Assembly (NCBI GenBank): GCA_964586785.1
Contig: CAZPHS010000007.1
Coordinates: 1-64,000 of the forward strand
DNA from: SZUA-584 sp041656035
Lineage (GTDB): Bacteria > Bacillota > Clostridia > Christensenellales > SZUA-584
Direction of reading: 5' to 3'
Length of the DNA: 64,000 bases
Under the pieces are notes generated by a model that had not been told where the DNA came from, did not search any database, and saw only the letters and a program-made list of their open reading frames with translations. Within the stretch, counting starts at the first letter, position 1. Each line of letters begins with the position of its first letter. Positions 25,900 to 33,931 of this stretch are shown one piece after another. The position numbers were made by a program, and so were the translations under genes.

Positions 25900-26508
25900 T
25901 TGTCTCCGACCTTAGGAGTTGTATTACGGTTTCTATGGTATTTTTTTTCCCGTTTAATTATTGCGGGCATGGTTGTCGGTCTTGTTATGCTGTCATTTTT
26001 GGCGGCTATGGATTATATGAACGTTCAAGTGCTGATAAAAGACGGATTGAATTTAAGAGCCGATGTAATTATTAAAGGTAACGACCCCACGCCCCTTACA
26101 AGAGTTTTTTCTAAAAATTTTCTTGAGAACGATATACCGCTCAATACAACCACATACAGGTCTTATATAATATCAAGTTATGAATATAACGCTAAAGTAG
26201 GCTTTGCCGTTATTTTTCCATGGCATAATACAGTTACATTGCGCGTTACCGAGGAAGTCTCAAAAATCAGGGGCGAATTGTATGTCATGTTAGATAATAC
26301 GGAAAAGCTAAGCGAGACGCCGCCCGAATGGGATAACGCTGTATATGATATCACATTGATGCGTTTTGAGGACAACTGGCGCATTATCTCTTTAGAGCTT
26401 GTTGAGCTTTTGCCGAAGCCGCCCCCTTTATACGAGCCGTTGTTAACGCCCGCTTATGAACCGGTGTCAACCGGTACGGCGGATATAGAGGAGACAATAG
26501 AGGATTGA
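25900..26508 (+). CDS. Membrane-anchored protein of unknown function
   Basis: About 202 residues starting at TTG 25900, six bases after AAGGGGTGA; GTG at 25891 lies inside that site. One membrane segment spans about residues 8-36, the rest is likely external and ends in a Pro/Glu/Thr-rich tail. I do not recognise the family. Its stop codon overlaps the TTG start of dusB by two bases, so the two genes are translated together, although their roles seem unrelated. Confidence 0.65.
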   Translation: MSPTLGVVLRFLWYFFSRLIIAGMVVGLVMLSFLAAMDYMNVQVLIKDGLNLRADVIIKGNDPTPLTRVFSKNFLENDIPLNTTTYRSYIISSYEYNAKVGFAVIFPWHNTVTLRVTEEVSKIRGELYVMLDNTEKLSETPPEWDNAVYDITLMRFEDNWRIISLELVELLPKPPPLYEPLLTPAYEPVSTGTADIEETIED

Positions 26509-27449
26509 ACATTTCCGGCATATTTCTTGCCCCGATGGCCGGTATAACCGACGCCGCTTTCCGCCACGTATGCATAGAGCAAGGCGCACAGTTTTGTTAC
26601 ACGGAAATGGTAAGCGCGAAAGGGTTGGAATACGGCTCAAAAAAAACCGCTTCGCTTTTATCGTTTGCCAAAAACGAAAAACGTCTGGGAGTGCAGCTTT
26701 TTTCAAAAGACCCGTGTTCGCTTGCCGAATGTATAGAGCCGCTGGCGGAAACATACGGGCGCCGCATAGCGTTGTTTGATATAAACATGGGATGTCCCGC
26801 TCCGAAAATCACGGGGAACGGGGAGGGCTGCGCCCTTATGAAAAACCCTGATTTGGCTGTGCGGCTTATTAAAACCGCGGTCGCCTCGTCAAACATACCC
26901 GTTACCGTTAAATTCCGTAAAGGATGGGACGAGTATGACATAAACGCCGTTGAGTTTGCGCGTATGGCGGAACAGGCCGGCGCCGGCGCGGTAACCGTTC
27001 ACGGACGAACGCGAGCGCAATTTTACGGTGGCAAATCCGATATACAAATTATAGCTGATGTTAAGAAGGCTGTCGGCATTCCCGTTATCGGGAGCGGCGA
27101 TATATTTTCCGCATATGACGCGTTTAATATGTTTAACCAAACCGGCTGCGACGCGGTTATGGTGGCGCGCGGAGCGCTGGGGAATCCTTTTATATTCAGA
27201 GAGATACGCAGTTATATGGATACGTTAAATATGCCTTCGGCGGCAACGGTAAACGAGAGGGCGCAAATGCTTTTAAAGCACGCGAGTTTGTGCTGCGCGT
27301 ATAAGGGAGAGCGGCTCGCTATGCTGCAGATGAGAAAACATGCCGCATGGTATTTTAAAGGTATGCCGGGCGCGGCGAAATTCCGGCAGGCCGCGACTAA
27401 CCTTAACACCCTTGACGGGCTGCGAAAACTGCTGTTGCCTTTATTATAG
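26505..27449 (+). CDS. dusB: tRNA-dihydrouridine synthase
   Basis: The 314-residue flavoenzyme reduces uridines in tRNA D-loops. The N-terminal LAPMAGITD and the catalytic-Cys motif NMGCPAPKI are clear, as are the FMN-binding GSGDIFS and ARGALGNP. It begins with TTG at 26505, overlapping the upstream stop codon; the N-terminus is about ten residues shorter than usual but includes all motifs. Twenty-five bases after its stop codon begins the direct repeat of the insertion sequence. Confidence 0.94.
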   Translation: MNISGIFLAPMAGITDAAFRHVCIEQGAQFCYTEMVSAKGLEYGSKKTASLLSFAKNEKRLGVQLFSKDPCSLAECIEPLAETYGRRIALFDINMGCPAPKITGNGEGCALMKNPDLAVRLIKTAVASSNIPVTVKFRKGWDEYDINAVEFARMAEQAGAGAVTVHGRTRAQFYGGKSDIQIIADVKKAVGIPVIGSGDIFSAYDAFNMFNQTGCDAVMVARGALGNPFIFREIRSYMDTLNMPSAATVNERAQMLLKHASLCCAYKGERLAMLQMRKHAAWYFKGMPGAAKFRQAATNLNTLDGLRKLLLPLL

Positions 27450-27474
27450 TAATAATAGCACGATTTGCCGGACG

Positions 27475-27500
27475 ATTTTTGTTATTGCCCAAACAACAAG
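27475..27500. repeat. Left copy of 26-bp direct repeat flanking the IS
   Basis: The 26 bases here (ATTTTTGTTATT ... AACAACAAG) are identical to those at 28561-28586 and abut the left end of the IS. They read as a target-site duplication, much longer than the 4-15 bp usual for this family. Confidence 0.9.
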
Positions 27501-28560
27501 TGTAGGTTTGTCAAACATATTGGACAGTGTTATGTCTGAGATACTCGGTTGGCGAACGCCAACCGAGTGGGCGCATGGGTATCTTGTTTGAGCGGTATTG
27601 GTAAGCTTTAAGCTGCTGCTTAAAGTCGGAGAAAGAATAAAAGGTTGTCTTGGAATAAAACCGTTTTTGATCTTCTCTGTGACTGCGCTCGACCTTGCCG
27701 TTGTGCCTTGGGGTATAAGGGCGTATCAGCTTGTGCCTGATGCCAAGACACATTGCTTTGTGTTCAAATAGAGTGGGCAGATCGCGTCTGGTTGCCGCGA
27801 ATCTGTTGGTAAACTCAAAACCATTGTCAGTTTGCACGCATTTTATAGGAAATCTGAAGAATCTCACCACATGTTCAAGGAATACGGCGGAAGAATAGGT
27901 ACTGTGTTCTTCAAAGGCATCCACATAACGAAGCCGTGTGAATTCATCAATAGCGGTGTACTGGTATAAGCGTTTGCCCTTGATTTCCCCGACTAAGCAA
28001 GCCGAGGGCACGTATTTAACGTCTATTTGGACGCGTTGTCCGGGATAAAGCATCTGCTCGTAGGGCTTTGGTATGTATTTTGGTTTAGGTGCGGGAGCCT
28101 GTTGCAGACCAAGCCGCTTGAGTACACGGTACATACTCACAATGGTACGCGTGTATCCGCGCCCCCGCATTCTGCACCAGAGCTCACACAGGCCAAGGTC
28201 AGGGTTTCTGCGACGCATCCGGCGCAGAAGGCCAAGTTCGTCCTCGGTATGCTGAGCAGGGTGGGATTTAGGCCGTCTTGACCGACAGGCTAAGGACTCA
28301 ATGGCTCCATTGTACCTTGATAACCAAAAATAGATGTAAGAGCGCGATTTGTTGTATCTGCGGCTGGTACGAGAAACACCATGCTTCAAGGCGAACAAAA
28401 CAAGGGATTGCCGATATTTCATATCTTGTGTTATGTTATTCATGCAGGATTGGCTCCTTTCGGTATGTTTTTGTTTTTCAACTCAACAATACCCCATGAG
28501 CTAACTCCTGCACCTTTTATTTTCAAGGTTCTTTTGTCCAATATGTATTGTAGTCCTACA
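27501..28560 (-). mobile_element. IS481-like insertion sequence, 1060 bp, intact
   Basis: The element begins TGTAGG and ends CCTACA. Its 26-base terminal inverted repeats (27501-27526 and 28535-28560) match at 20 of 26 positions, with perfect outer six and inner eleven bases. It carries one transposase gene whose stop codon lies in the left repeat. Both ends are bordered by an exact 26-bp direct repeat. All parts are intact, so the insertion looks recent and the element possibly active. Confidence 0.92.
27511..28443 (-). CDS. IS481-like DDE transposase
   Basis: The 310-residue protein has an N-terminal helix-turn-helix region and an integrase core. The catalytic triad is D141 (QIDVKY), D206 (TDNGFEF) and E252 (HNGKVERSH), and GWRSPTEYL lies near the C-terminus. 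The distance between the second D and E (45 residues) is about ten longer than in classical IS481 enzymes, as in a clostridial subgroup. AAGGAG precedes the ATG at 28443. There is no frameshift or premature stop. Confidence 0.92.
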   Translation of the reverse strand: MNNITQDMKYRQSLVLFALKHGVSRTSRRYNKSRSYIYFWLSRYNGAIESLACRSRRPKSHPAQHTEDELGLLRRMRRRNPDLGLCELWCRMRGRGYTRTIVSMYRVLKRLGLQQAPAPKPKYIPKPYEQMLYPGQRVQIDVKYVPSACLVGEIKGKRLYQYTAIDEFTRLRYVDAFEEHSTYSSAVFLEHVVRFFRFPIKCVQTDNGFEFTNRFAATRRDLPTLFEHKAMCLGIRHKLIRPYTPRHNGKVERSHREDQKRFYSKTTFYSFSDFKQQLKAYQYRSNKIPMRPLGWRSPTEYLRHNTVQYV

Positions 28561-28586
28561 ATTTTTGTTATTGCCCAAACAACAAG
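28561..28586. repeat. Right copy of 26-bp direct repeat flanking the IS
   Basis: Identical over 26 bases to 27475-27500, abutting the right end of the IS and ending five bases before the mreB promoter. Confidence 0.9.
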
Positions 28587-28590
28587 AATG

Positions 28591-28619
28591 TTGAAAAATA
28601 AAAAGATTTATATTATAGT
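28591..28619 (+). promoter_or_regulatory. Promoter of mreB
   Basis: TTGAAA (28591-28596), 17 bases, TATAGT (28614-28619). The IS and its duplication end just upstream, leaving the promoter intact. Confidence 0.6.
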
Positions 28620-28681
28620 ATATGTTATCTGCGTGTAGGAAGCTGGCATTGAAATAAACAATTAAAGGGGCTTGGGAACAG

Positions 28682-29725
28682 ATGGGAATGTTTGAGTTTA
28701 ATGATATAGGATTAGACCTTGGCACAGCCAGCGTTTTGGTGTATGTCAAGGGAAAAGGCATTGTGCTTCGCGAACCCTCGGTGGTTGCCGTAAACAGAAA
28801 TACAGGTGAGATAATAGCAATAGGCGAAGAAGCGCGCGTTATGCTTGGCAGAACGCCGGGCAGCATCGTGGCGGTAAGGCCGCTTAGAAACGGCGTAATA
28901 TCAAACTTTCATGATACGGAACGTATGCTGCGCTATTTTTTGCGTAAAGTTATCGGCCGCCGGCTTTTTTTTAAACCTCGTGTTATTGTCTGCGTTCCTT
29001 CGGGCGTTACCGAAGTTGAGCGGCGTTCCGTTATTGAAGCGACGGAAGAAGCCGGAGCGCGGCACACCGGTCTTATAGAAGAACCTATGGCGGCGGCTAT
29101 AGGAGCGGGAATTGATATCGCGGCTCCGTACGGAAACATGGTTGTAGATATTGGCGGCGGCACGACCGACGTCGCGGTAATATCGCTCGGAGGCATTGTT
29201 ATGAGCGATTCCGTAAAAATAGCGGGCGATAAGTTTGACGAGGGTATCATTCGTTATATGAAGAAGAAACATAATATGCTTATTGGCGACAGAACGGCCG
29301 AAGAGATTAAAATAAATATAGGTTCCGCTTTTCCGCGCAAGGAGCAGATATACATGGAGGTTGCGGGGCGCAATTTAATATCCGGTCTTCCGAAGGTTGT
29401 AACCATAAGCTCCAACGAAACAATAGAGGCGCTTGAAGAGCCGCTTAATGCAATGATGGAAACTCTTCACGGTGTGCTGGAAAGAATTCCGCCGGAGCTT
29501 GCTTCCGATATCGCGGAAAACGGTATATGTATGACCGGAGGCGGGGCTTTGCTGTACGGGCTTGACAGGCTTCTCAGCGAAAAAACCGGAATTCCTTGTT
29601 ATGTCGCGGAAGACGCGGTGTCGTGTGTCGCCATAGGGACAGGCCTTGCCCTTGATAATCTGGAGTATTATTCCAACGGAACTGTTTATGATTATCGCAA
29701 GGGCGATTATTATAACAATTATTAA
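28682..29725 (+). CDS. mreB: Rod shape-determining actin-like protein MreB/Mbl
   Basis: The 347-residue actin homologue forms membrane-bound filaments that guide lateral wall synthesis. DLGTASVLVYVKGKG and the ATP-binding VDIGGGTTDVAVISLGG are characteristic. No mreC or mreD follows, so this copy may be an Mbl- or MreBH-type paralogue; the sequence alone does not settle it. An LCP gene follows 36 bases on, in line with a shared role in wall growth. Confidence 0.93.
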   Translation: MGMFEFNDIGLDLGTASVLVYVKGKGIVLREPSVVAVNRNTGEIIAIGEEARVMLGRTPGSIVAVRPLRNGVISNFHDTERMLRYFLRKVIGRRLFFKPRVIVCVPSGVTEVERRSVIEATEEAGARHTGLIEEPMAAAIGAGIDIAAPYGNMVVDIGGGTTDVAVISLGGIVMSDSVKIAGDKFDEGIIRYMKKKHNMLIGDRTAEEIKINIGSAFPRKEQIYMEVAGRNLISGLPKVVTISSNETIEALEEPLNAMMETLHGVLERIPPELASDIAENGICMTGGGALLYGLDRLLSEKTGIPCYVAEDAVSCVAIGTGLALDNLEYYSNGTVYDYRKGDYYNNY

Positions 29726-29761
29726 TTCATAATTGTTTGCGTTATCTAAGGAGTTTTTGGG

Positions 29762-30856
29762 TTGCAGATAGAGATTAAAAAAAACAAAACTAAAAACGTG
29801 AACAGCAAAGCAATTTCGGCGCTGCTTGGGGTATTCGGCGTTTTGATAATCAGCGCGGCGGCGGTGGGAGTGCTTCTTGGCATTCGCTTAAAAAGCGATA
29901 CTTACGATTCGCTGTTTAATGTTCCGAAAATTAACATAATTGACACCAGACCGGCCGTCACTGACAACCCGGCGGTAACGCAGACCCCATACGTTAAAAC
30001 AATAAGCTATAACGGCAAAACATATACGAAAAACGAAGGAATAGTAAATCTTTTGTTTCTCGGCATTGATTCCAACGCCGAACGCCGTGAAAAGAACAAA
30101 GGTTACAGAAGCGATATGGTAATGGTATGCGCTGTTGATACCGTAGCGCAGACCGCCACTCTTTTATCTATTCCGCGCGATACTTATACGACAATGTACA
30201 AAGTGGACAGGTCGGGCGCCGTTGAAGGCACCGTACAGGCAAAAATTAACGCCGCTTACGCTTATGCCGGTAATGAATACCGCGCCGCCAATTCCATGGC
30301 GTGCGTGCAAATGTTTCTGCAGCGGGAATGCGAGCTTGCCGAACCCTTAGGCTTTACTCTTGATATTCCCGTCAGCTTATACGCGAGCATCGATATGGAC
30401 GGTATATCGAAAGTGGCTTCCGCCGTCGGCGGTGTTGAGGTTACGCTTGACGCCACCATACCGGACGTCGGCAGAAAAGGCAAAACCGTTCTGCTTAAAG
30501 GCAGTAATGCCGAAGAGTATATACGCAACAGGCACGATACGGCGGGAGGAGACATAACAAGGGCGTCAAGACAGCGCACATTTATGCTCTCGCTTGCTAA
30601 AAAGATAAAAAACATGGGCGGAGTAGACATTATACTTTCGCTTTACGATGAGCTTCAGCGGTATGTAAAGACTAATCTTAACACAGACCATATGCTTGAT
30701 TTCGCTAAATTGCTTAAAAAAATTAAAATAGACGATATAAAACAGGTTTCGGTTTCGGGCAAGTCAAAAAGGATAAACGGCTCGTCGGTTATAGTTCATG
30801 ACGAAAAAGAAACGCTTGAATTGCTTCTGGATATATATTACATACAGGTTCAATAG
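29762..30856 (+). CDS. LytR-CpsA-Psr (LCP) family protein
   Basis: The 364-residue protein has a short cytoplasmic start, one membrane segment at about residues 18-42 and an extracellular LCP domain (LFLGIDS, SDMVMVCAVD, LLSIPRDTYT). LCP enzymes attach teichoic acids or other polymers to peptidoglycan from lipid-linked donors. Arginines typical of the active site are present (PRDTY, YIRNRHD, ITRASRQR). The start is TTG at 29762 after AAGGAG. It follows mreB in an apparent two-gene unit. Confidence 0.9.
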   Translation: MQIEIKKNKTKNVNSKAISALLGVFGVLIISAAAVGVLLGIRLKSDTYDSLFNVPKINIIDTRPAVTDNPAVTQTPYVKTISYNGKTYTKNEGIVNLLFLGIDSNAERREKNKGYRSDMVMVCAVDTVAQTATLLSIPRDTYTTMYKVDRSGAVEGTVQAKINAAYAYAGNEYRAANSMACVQMFLQRECELAEPLGFTLDIPVSLYASIDMDGISKVASAVGGVEVTLDATIPDVGRKGKTVLLKGSNAEEYIRNRHDTAGGDITRASRQRTFMLSLAKKIKNMGGVDIILSLYDELQRYVKTNLNTDHMLDFAKLLKKIKIDDIKQVSVSGKSKRINGSSVIVHDEKETLELLLDIYYIQVQ

Positions 30857-30879
30857 AAAAACCTCGCCAAGGATATCCG

Positions 30880-32781
30880 TTATTCCAGCTCGGAAAGCCA
30901 CATTTGCACATCGGCGTCGGACGGCATTCTCCAGCCTGTGCGGGGAGACAACGATACGCTGCCAACTTTAGGGCCGTCCGGCATACACGAACGTTTAAAT
31001 TGGGACGAGAAAAATCTGCGGTAGAATTTTCTTAACCGCTCTTTAATAAAGCTTTCGTCAAACTCGCTAAAAGCGTGATTTGCCAGCAGAAGTATTTTAC
31101 GCGGCGTCATTTCAAACCTGAGCATATAATACATGAAAAAATCATTAAGCTCATACGGTCCTATCTGCTCTTGAGTGTCCTGCCGCATACCTTTATCATC
31201 GGGTGGCAAAAGCTCAGGCGACGGGGGTATGGCGACAATTTCTTTCATTATTTGATTAAGAGTATTATCATTGCGCGATAAGTACAAAACCATCTGGCGT
31301 ATAAGCGTTTTCGCAACTCCGGCGTTAACGCCGTACATGGAAATCTGATCGCCCGCGTATGTGCAGAATCCGAGCGCCAGTTCGGATAAATCGCCAGTCC
31401 CCACAACGATGCCGTTGTTTTTATTGGCCAAACCCATAAGCACTTGGGTGCGTTCGCGCGCCTGCGCGTTTTCAAATGTTATATCGGCTTCCCCGCCGTG
31501 CCCTAAATCCTCAAGATGCGCTTTTGTCGCCGGAGCAATGTTTATTTCAACAAGTGTCGCGCCTGCCGCTTTAACAAGCCTTCTTGCGATATACTGTGTA
31601 ATATCGGTGCTGCCAAGCCCCGGCATAACAACGCCGGTAACCGCGCTTTCCAAAAGGCCTGCGCGCTTTGCCGCTTCGCGGGAAACCATAAGAGCCAGCG
31701 CGGAATCAAGCCCTCCCGATACGCCTACAATTAAGTTTTTTGATCCTATGTGCAAAAGTCTTTTGGTTAATGCCGTAACCTGTATATCAAAAACCTCTCG
31801 GCAGCGCAAATTTCGCTTTTGTATGTCTTCCGGAACGAACGGCGTTTTTTCAAAGGTCCTGAATTTCGGCGAAACCTGCGCGGCTTCAAATTGCACCTTT
31901 CTGTATTGGCCGCCCGAATTGTCGGCGATAAAAGTGTTTTTTAATATACGGTCGTGAGTTAAGCGGTGCAAATCAAATTCCGTAATATTGATATGAGAGT
32001 CGAATCTAAATCGGGGCGAACTTAATAATGTTTTTCCGTTTTCGGCAATTATGGCATGTCCCCCGAAAACCGTGTCGGTTGTGGATTCCCCCGGACCGGC
32101 GGACACATATAAAAAGCCTCCTATAAAACGTCCGGACTGCTGTTTTACAAGCTCCTCGCGGTATTCGCTTTTTCCGGCGGATTCGGCGCTTGCGGAGATA
32201 TTAATAAAAACTGCCGCGCCCGCCATCGCCTGATACGCGTGCGGCGGAAAAGGAACCCACAAATCCTCACACAGCTCTATACCAATCAGCAAACCGCGTA
32301 TGCGCGGGCACTCGAACAGTATATCAATTCCAAAGGGCGCGTCTTGCCCGCAAATATTTATTGTTTGGTTTACTATGTTAATTCCCGACGCGAACCAACG
32401 CTGTTCGCAGTATTCCGAATAGTTTGGAATAAACGCTTTTGGTATAACGCCTAAAATACGTCCGGATTGTATGGCTATAGCGGCGTTATAAAGCTTATTG
32501 GACGAATAAACCGGCATACCTATAACCGCCATAACTTTCGTATGCTTAGTTTCCTCCAGTAACTCTTGGAGCATTTTTTCGCTTTGTTCAAGCAGGCTCG
32601 CTTGCCTGAAAAGGTCTCCGAGAGTATACGAGGTAATGGACAGTTCCGGAAAGGCGGCTATCGATACGCCGTTTTGCTGCGCTTTGATTATCATAGCCGA
32701 TATATTCTCTTTATTTTTACGCAGATTGCCCACGGTTACCGCGGGCACAGCCGCCGCAACTCTAATAAGCCCGCTGTTCAT
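30880..32781 (-). CDS. nadE: Glutamine-dependent NAD+ synthetase
   Basis: The 633-residue enzyme makes NAD+ from deamido-NAD+. The N-terminal nitrilase-like domain supplies ammonia from glutamine, and the synthetase domain carries the PP-loop VGVSGGLDSALALM. The length fits the two-domain form. The ATG at 32781 follows GGAGG by seven bases. It ends 24 bases from the convergent LCP gene, with no strong terminator between. The solute-binding gene lies upstream in the same direction. Confidence 0.95.
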   Translation of the reverse strand: MNSGLIRVAAAVPAVTVGNLRKNKENISAMIIKAQQNGVSIAAFPELSITSYTLGDLFRQASLLEQSEKMLQELLEETKHTKVMAVIGMPVYSSNKLYNAAIAIQSGRILGVIPKAFIPNYSEYCEQRWFASGINIVNQTINICGQDAPFGIDILFECPRIRGLLIGIELCEDLWVPFPPHAYQAMAGAAVFINISASAESAGKSEYREELVKQQSGRFIGGFLYVSAGPGESTTDTVFGGHAIIAENGKTLLSSPRFRFDSHINITEFDLHRLTHDRILKNTFIADNSGGQYRKVQFEAAQVSPKFRTFEKTPFVPEDIQKRNLRCREVFDIQVTALTKRLLHIGSKNLIVGVSGGLDSALALMVSREAAKRAGLLESAVTGVVMPGLGSTDITQYIARRLVKAAGATLVEINIAPATKAHLEDLGHGGEADITFENAQARERTQVLMGLANKNNGIVVGTGDLSELALGFCTYAGDQISMYGVNAGVAKTLIRQMVLYLSRNDNTLNQIMKEIVAIPPSPELLPPDDKGMRQDTQEQIGPYELNDFFMYYMLRFEMTPRKILLLANHAFSEFDESFIKERLRKFYRRFFSSQFKRSCMPDGPKVGSVSLSPRTGWRMPSDADVQMWLSELE

Positions 32782-32806
32782 AATTAAACCTCCACGCAAT
32801 AAAGCT

Positions 32807-33679
32807 TTAGTTTTCTATTAAAGCATAATTGGTCAGTTTCCATTTTACCATTAGTTCGTCCAGCGTTCCATCGGTTTTCATGGCGTTAATCGCGTCGTTT
32901 ACAGCCCTGTAAAAAGCGCCCAGATTTTCGGTTACCTCAACACTGTATTGATTCGGCATAAAGAATTCGGGAAGTATTTTCATTCCTCTTATACCGAATA
33001 ATTTAAGCATATTTTCGCCGGCGCATACTCCGTCGGCAAAACCGTTGCGCAGCGCCGCCACCGCTTCCGGGTACGACGCGTAAATTTTAATTTGGACGTT
33101 AACATTCAAAGTGTTAAAATACTCCTCAACTTTGGTTATCCCTTCGGTTTCCTGCGCCTGCGGCGTGCCGTATACAATGGCTACCGTACCGCCGTCAATA
33201 TCAAGCACGCTGCCTAAAGTATCATTTATAACAAGTATGGCTGACGCGTCGGAATAATATGATGATGTATAATTGACGCCGCTTATATTTGTTGCCGCGG
33301 ACGCGGTAAGCGCAATATCGATATCACTGCGCCTTAACATGGCGTTTTTTGTTTTAGAGGTTACTTCAACAAAATTAACAATAATATCGTCTTTGAAAAC
33401 ACGGTTTACAATTTCGTCCGCTATATCCTTCTCATAACCTTCAAATTCGGATGTTTGCTCATTAAAACTGCTAAGCGGCCCAAGGTCGCTTCTTAAGCCT
33501 ATATTTATAATACCCTTAGACAATACCGCGTTAACCGAGTTGGACGTTTCGGCTTTTTTTCCGGCCGAAGACAAAATAACGTATAAAACCGCGAGCAAAA
33601 TAACCGCGCAGACTGATATTAAAATTATTCTTATATGCTTTTGTTTTAAAATCCAGAAACGTCTTCTTTTGTATCTCAA
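32807..33679 (-). CDS. Family 3 solute-binding protein, membrane-anchored
   Basis: The 290-residue protein has the fold of amino-acid-binding proteins of ABC importers (IINIGLRSDLGPLSSF, then FEGYEKDIADEI). It has an uncleaved-type membrane segment at about residues 16-40 and no lipobox Cys. No permease or ATPase gene is near, so it is an orphan. The start is TTG at 33679, seven bases after AAGGGG, 23 bases downstream of a hairpin in which a short upstream ORF ends. The ligand cannot be told; a sensory role is also possible. Confidence 0.82.
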   Translation of the reverse strand: MRYKRRRFWILKQKHIRIILISVCAVILLAVLYVILSSAGKKAETSNSVNAVLSKGIINIGLRSDLGPLSSFNEQTSEFEGYEKDIADEIVNRVFKDDIIVNFVEVTSKTKNAMLRRSDIDIALTASAATNISGVNYTSSYYSDASAILVINDTLGSVLDIDGGTVAIVYGTPQAQETEGITKVEEYFNTLNVNVQIKIYASYPEAVAALRNGFADGVCAGENMLKLFGIRGMKILPEFFMPNQYSVEVTENLGAFYRAVNDAINAMKTDGTLDELMVKWKLTNYALIEN

Positions 33680-33701
33680 AATAATTCCCCTTATTAAAAT
33701 A

Positions 33702-33725
33702 CGGGGAGGTTATAAAGCCTCCCCG
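33702..33725 (-). terminator. Terminator-like hairpin before the solute-binding gene
   Basis: CGGGGAGG and CCTCCCCG pair perfectly around an 8-base loop, followed on the minus strand by TATTTTAAT. The stop codon of the short ORF 33710-33808 lies in the loop. It sits between a promoter (33861-33889) and the solute-binding gene, so it may act as an attenuator or simply end a short transcript. Confidence 0.6.
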
Positions 33726-33808
33726 AATCCGGCATATTCCTTCGATAATCTTATAGCCCCCTCTACGCGCTGCAAACCAACACTAACATCGAAAGAAGGA
33801 ATACGCAT
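33710..33808 (-). CDS. Short ORF, possible leader peptide
   Basis: A 32-residue ORF starts with ATG at 33808 and ends with TAA inside the loop of the hairpin at 33702-33725. The Shine-Dalgarno match is weak (GGGA at five bases). The peptide has no run of one amino acid such as seen in classical attenuation peptides, and I know no family for it. The frame is open further upstream, to an ATG at the -10 box of the promoter, which that promoter could not include. Confidence 0.4.
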   Translation of the reverse strand: MRIPSFDVSVGLQRVEGAIRLSKEYAGFGEAL

Positions 33809-33860
33809 ATTTATCCCGGTCTTATTATGAATACCGCCGCGATACGAATTATTTATTCGC

Positions 33861-33889
33861 ATTGTACAACATATGGTATACATTTGCAA
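33861..33889 (-). promoter_or_regulatory. Promoter of the short ORF and solute-binding gene
   Basis: On the minus strand TTGCAA (33884-33889), 17 bases, TACAAT (33861-33866). The transcript would start near 33854, with a leader of about 175 bases before the solute-binding gene. It lies between that gene and the end of gyrA. Confidence 0.6.
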
Positions 33890-33931
33890 GAGCCCCCACA
33901 AAAATATGCGTTCCTTAATTATATTAATGGT

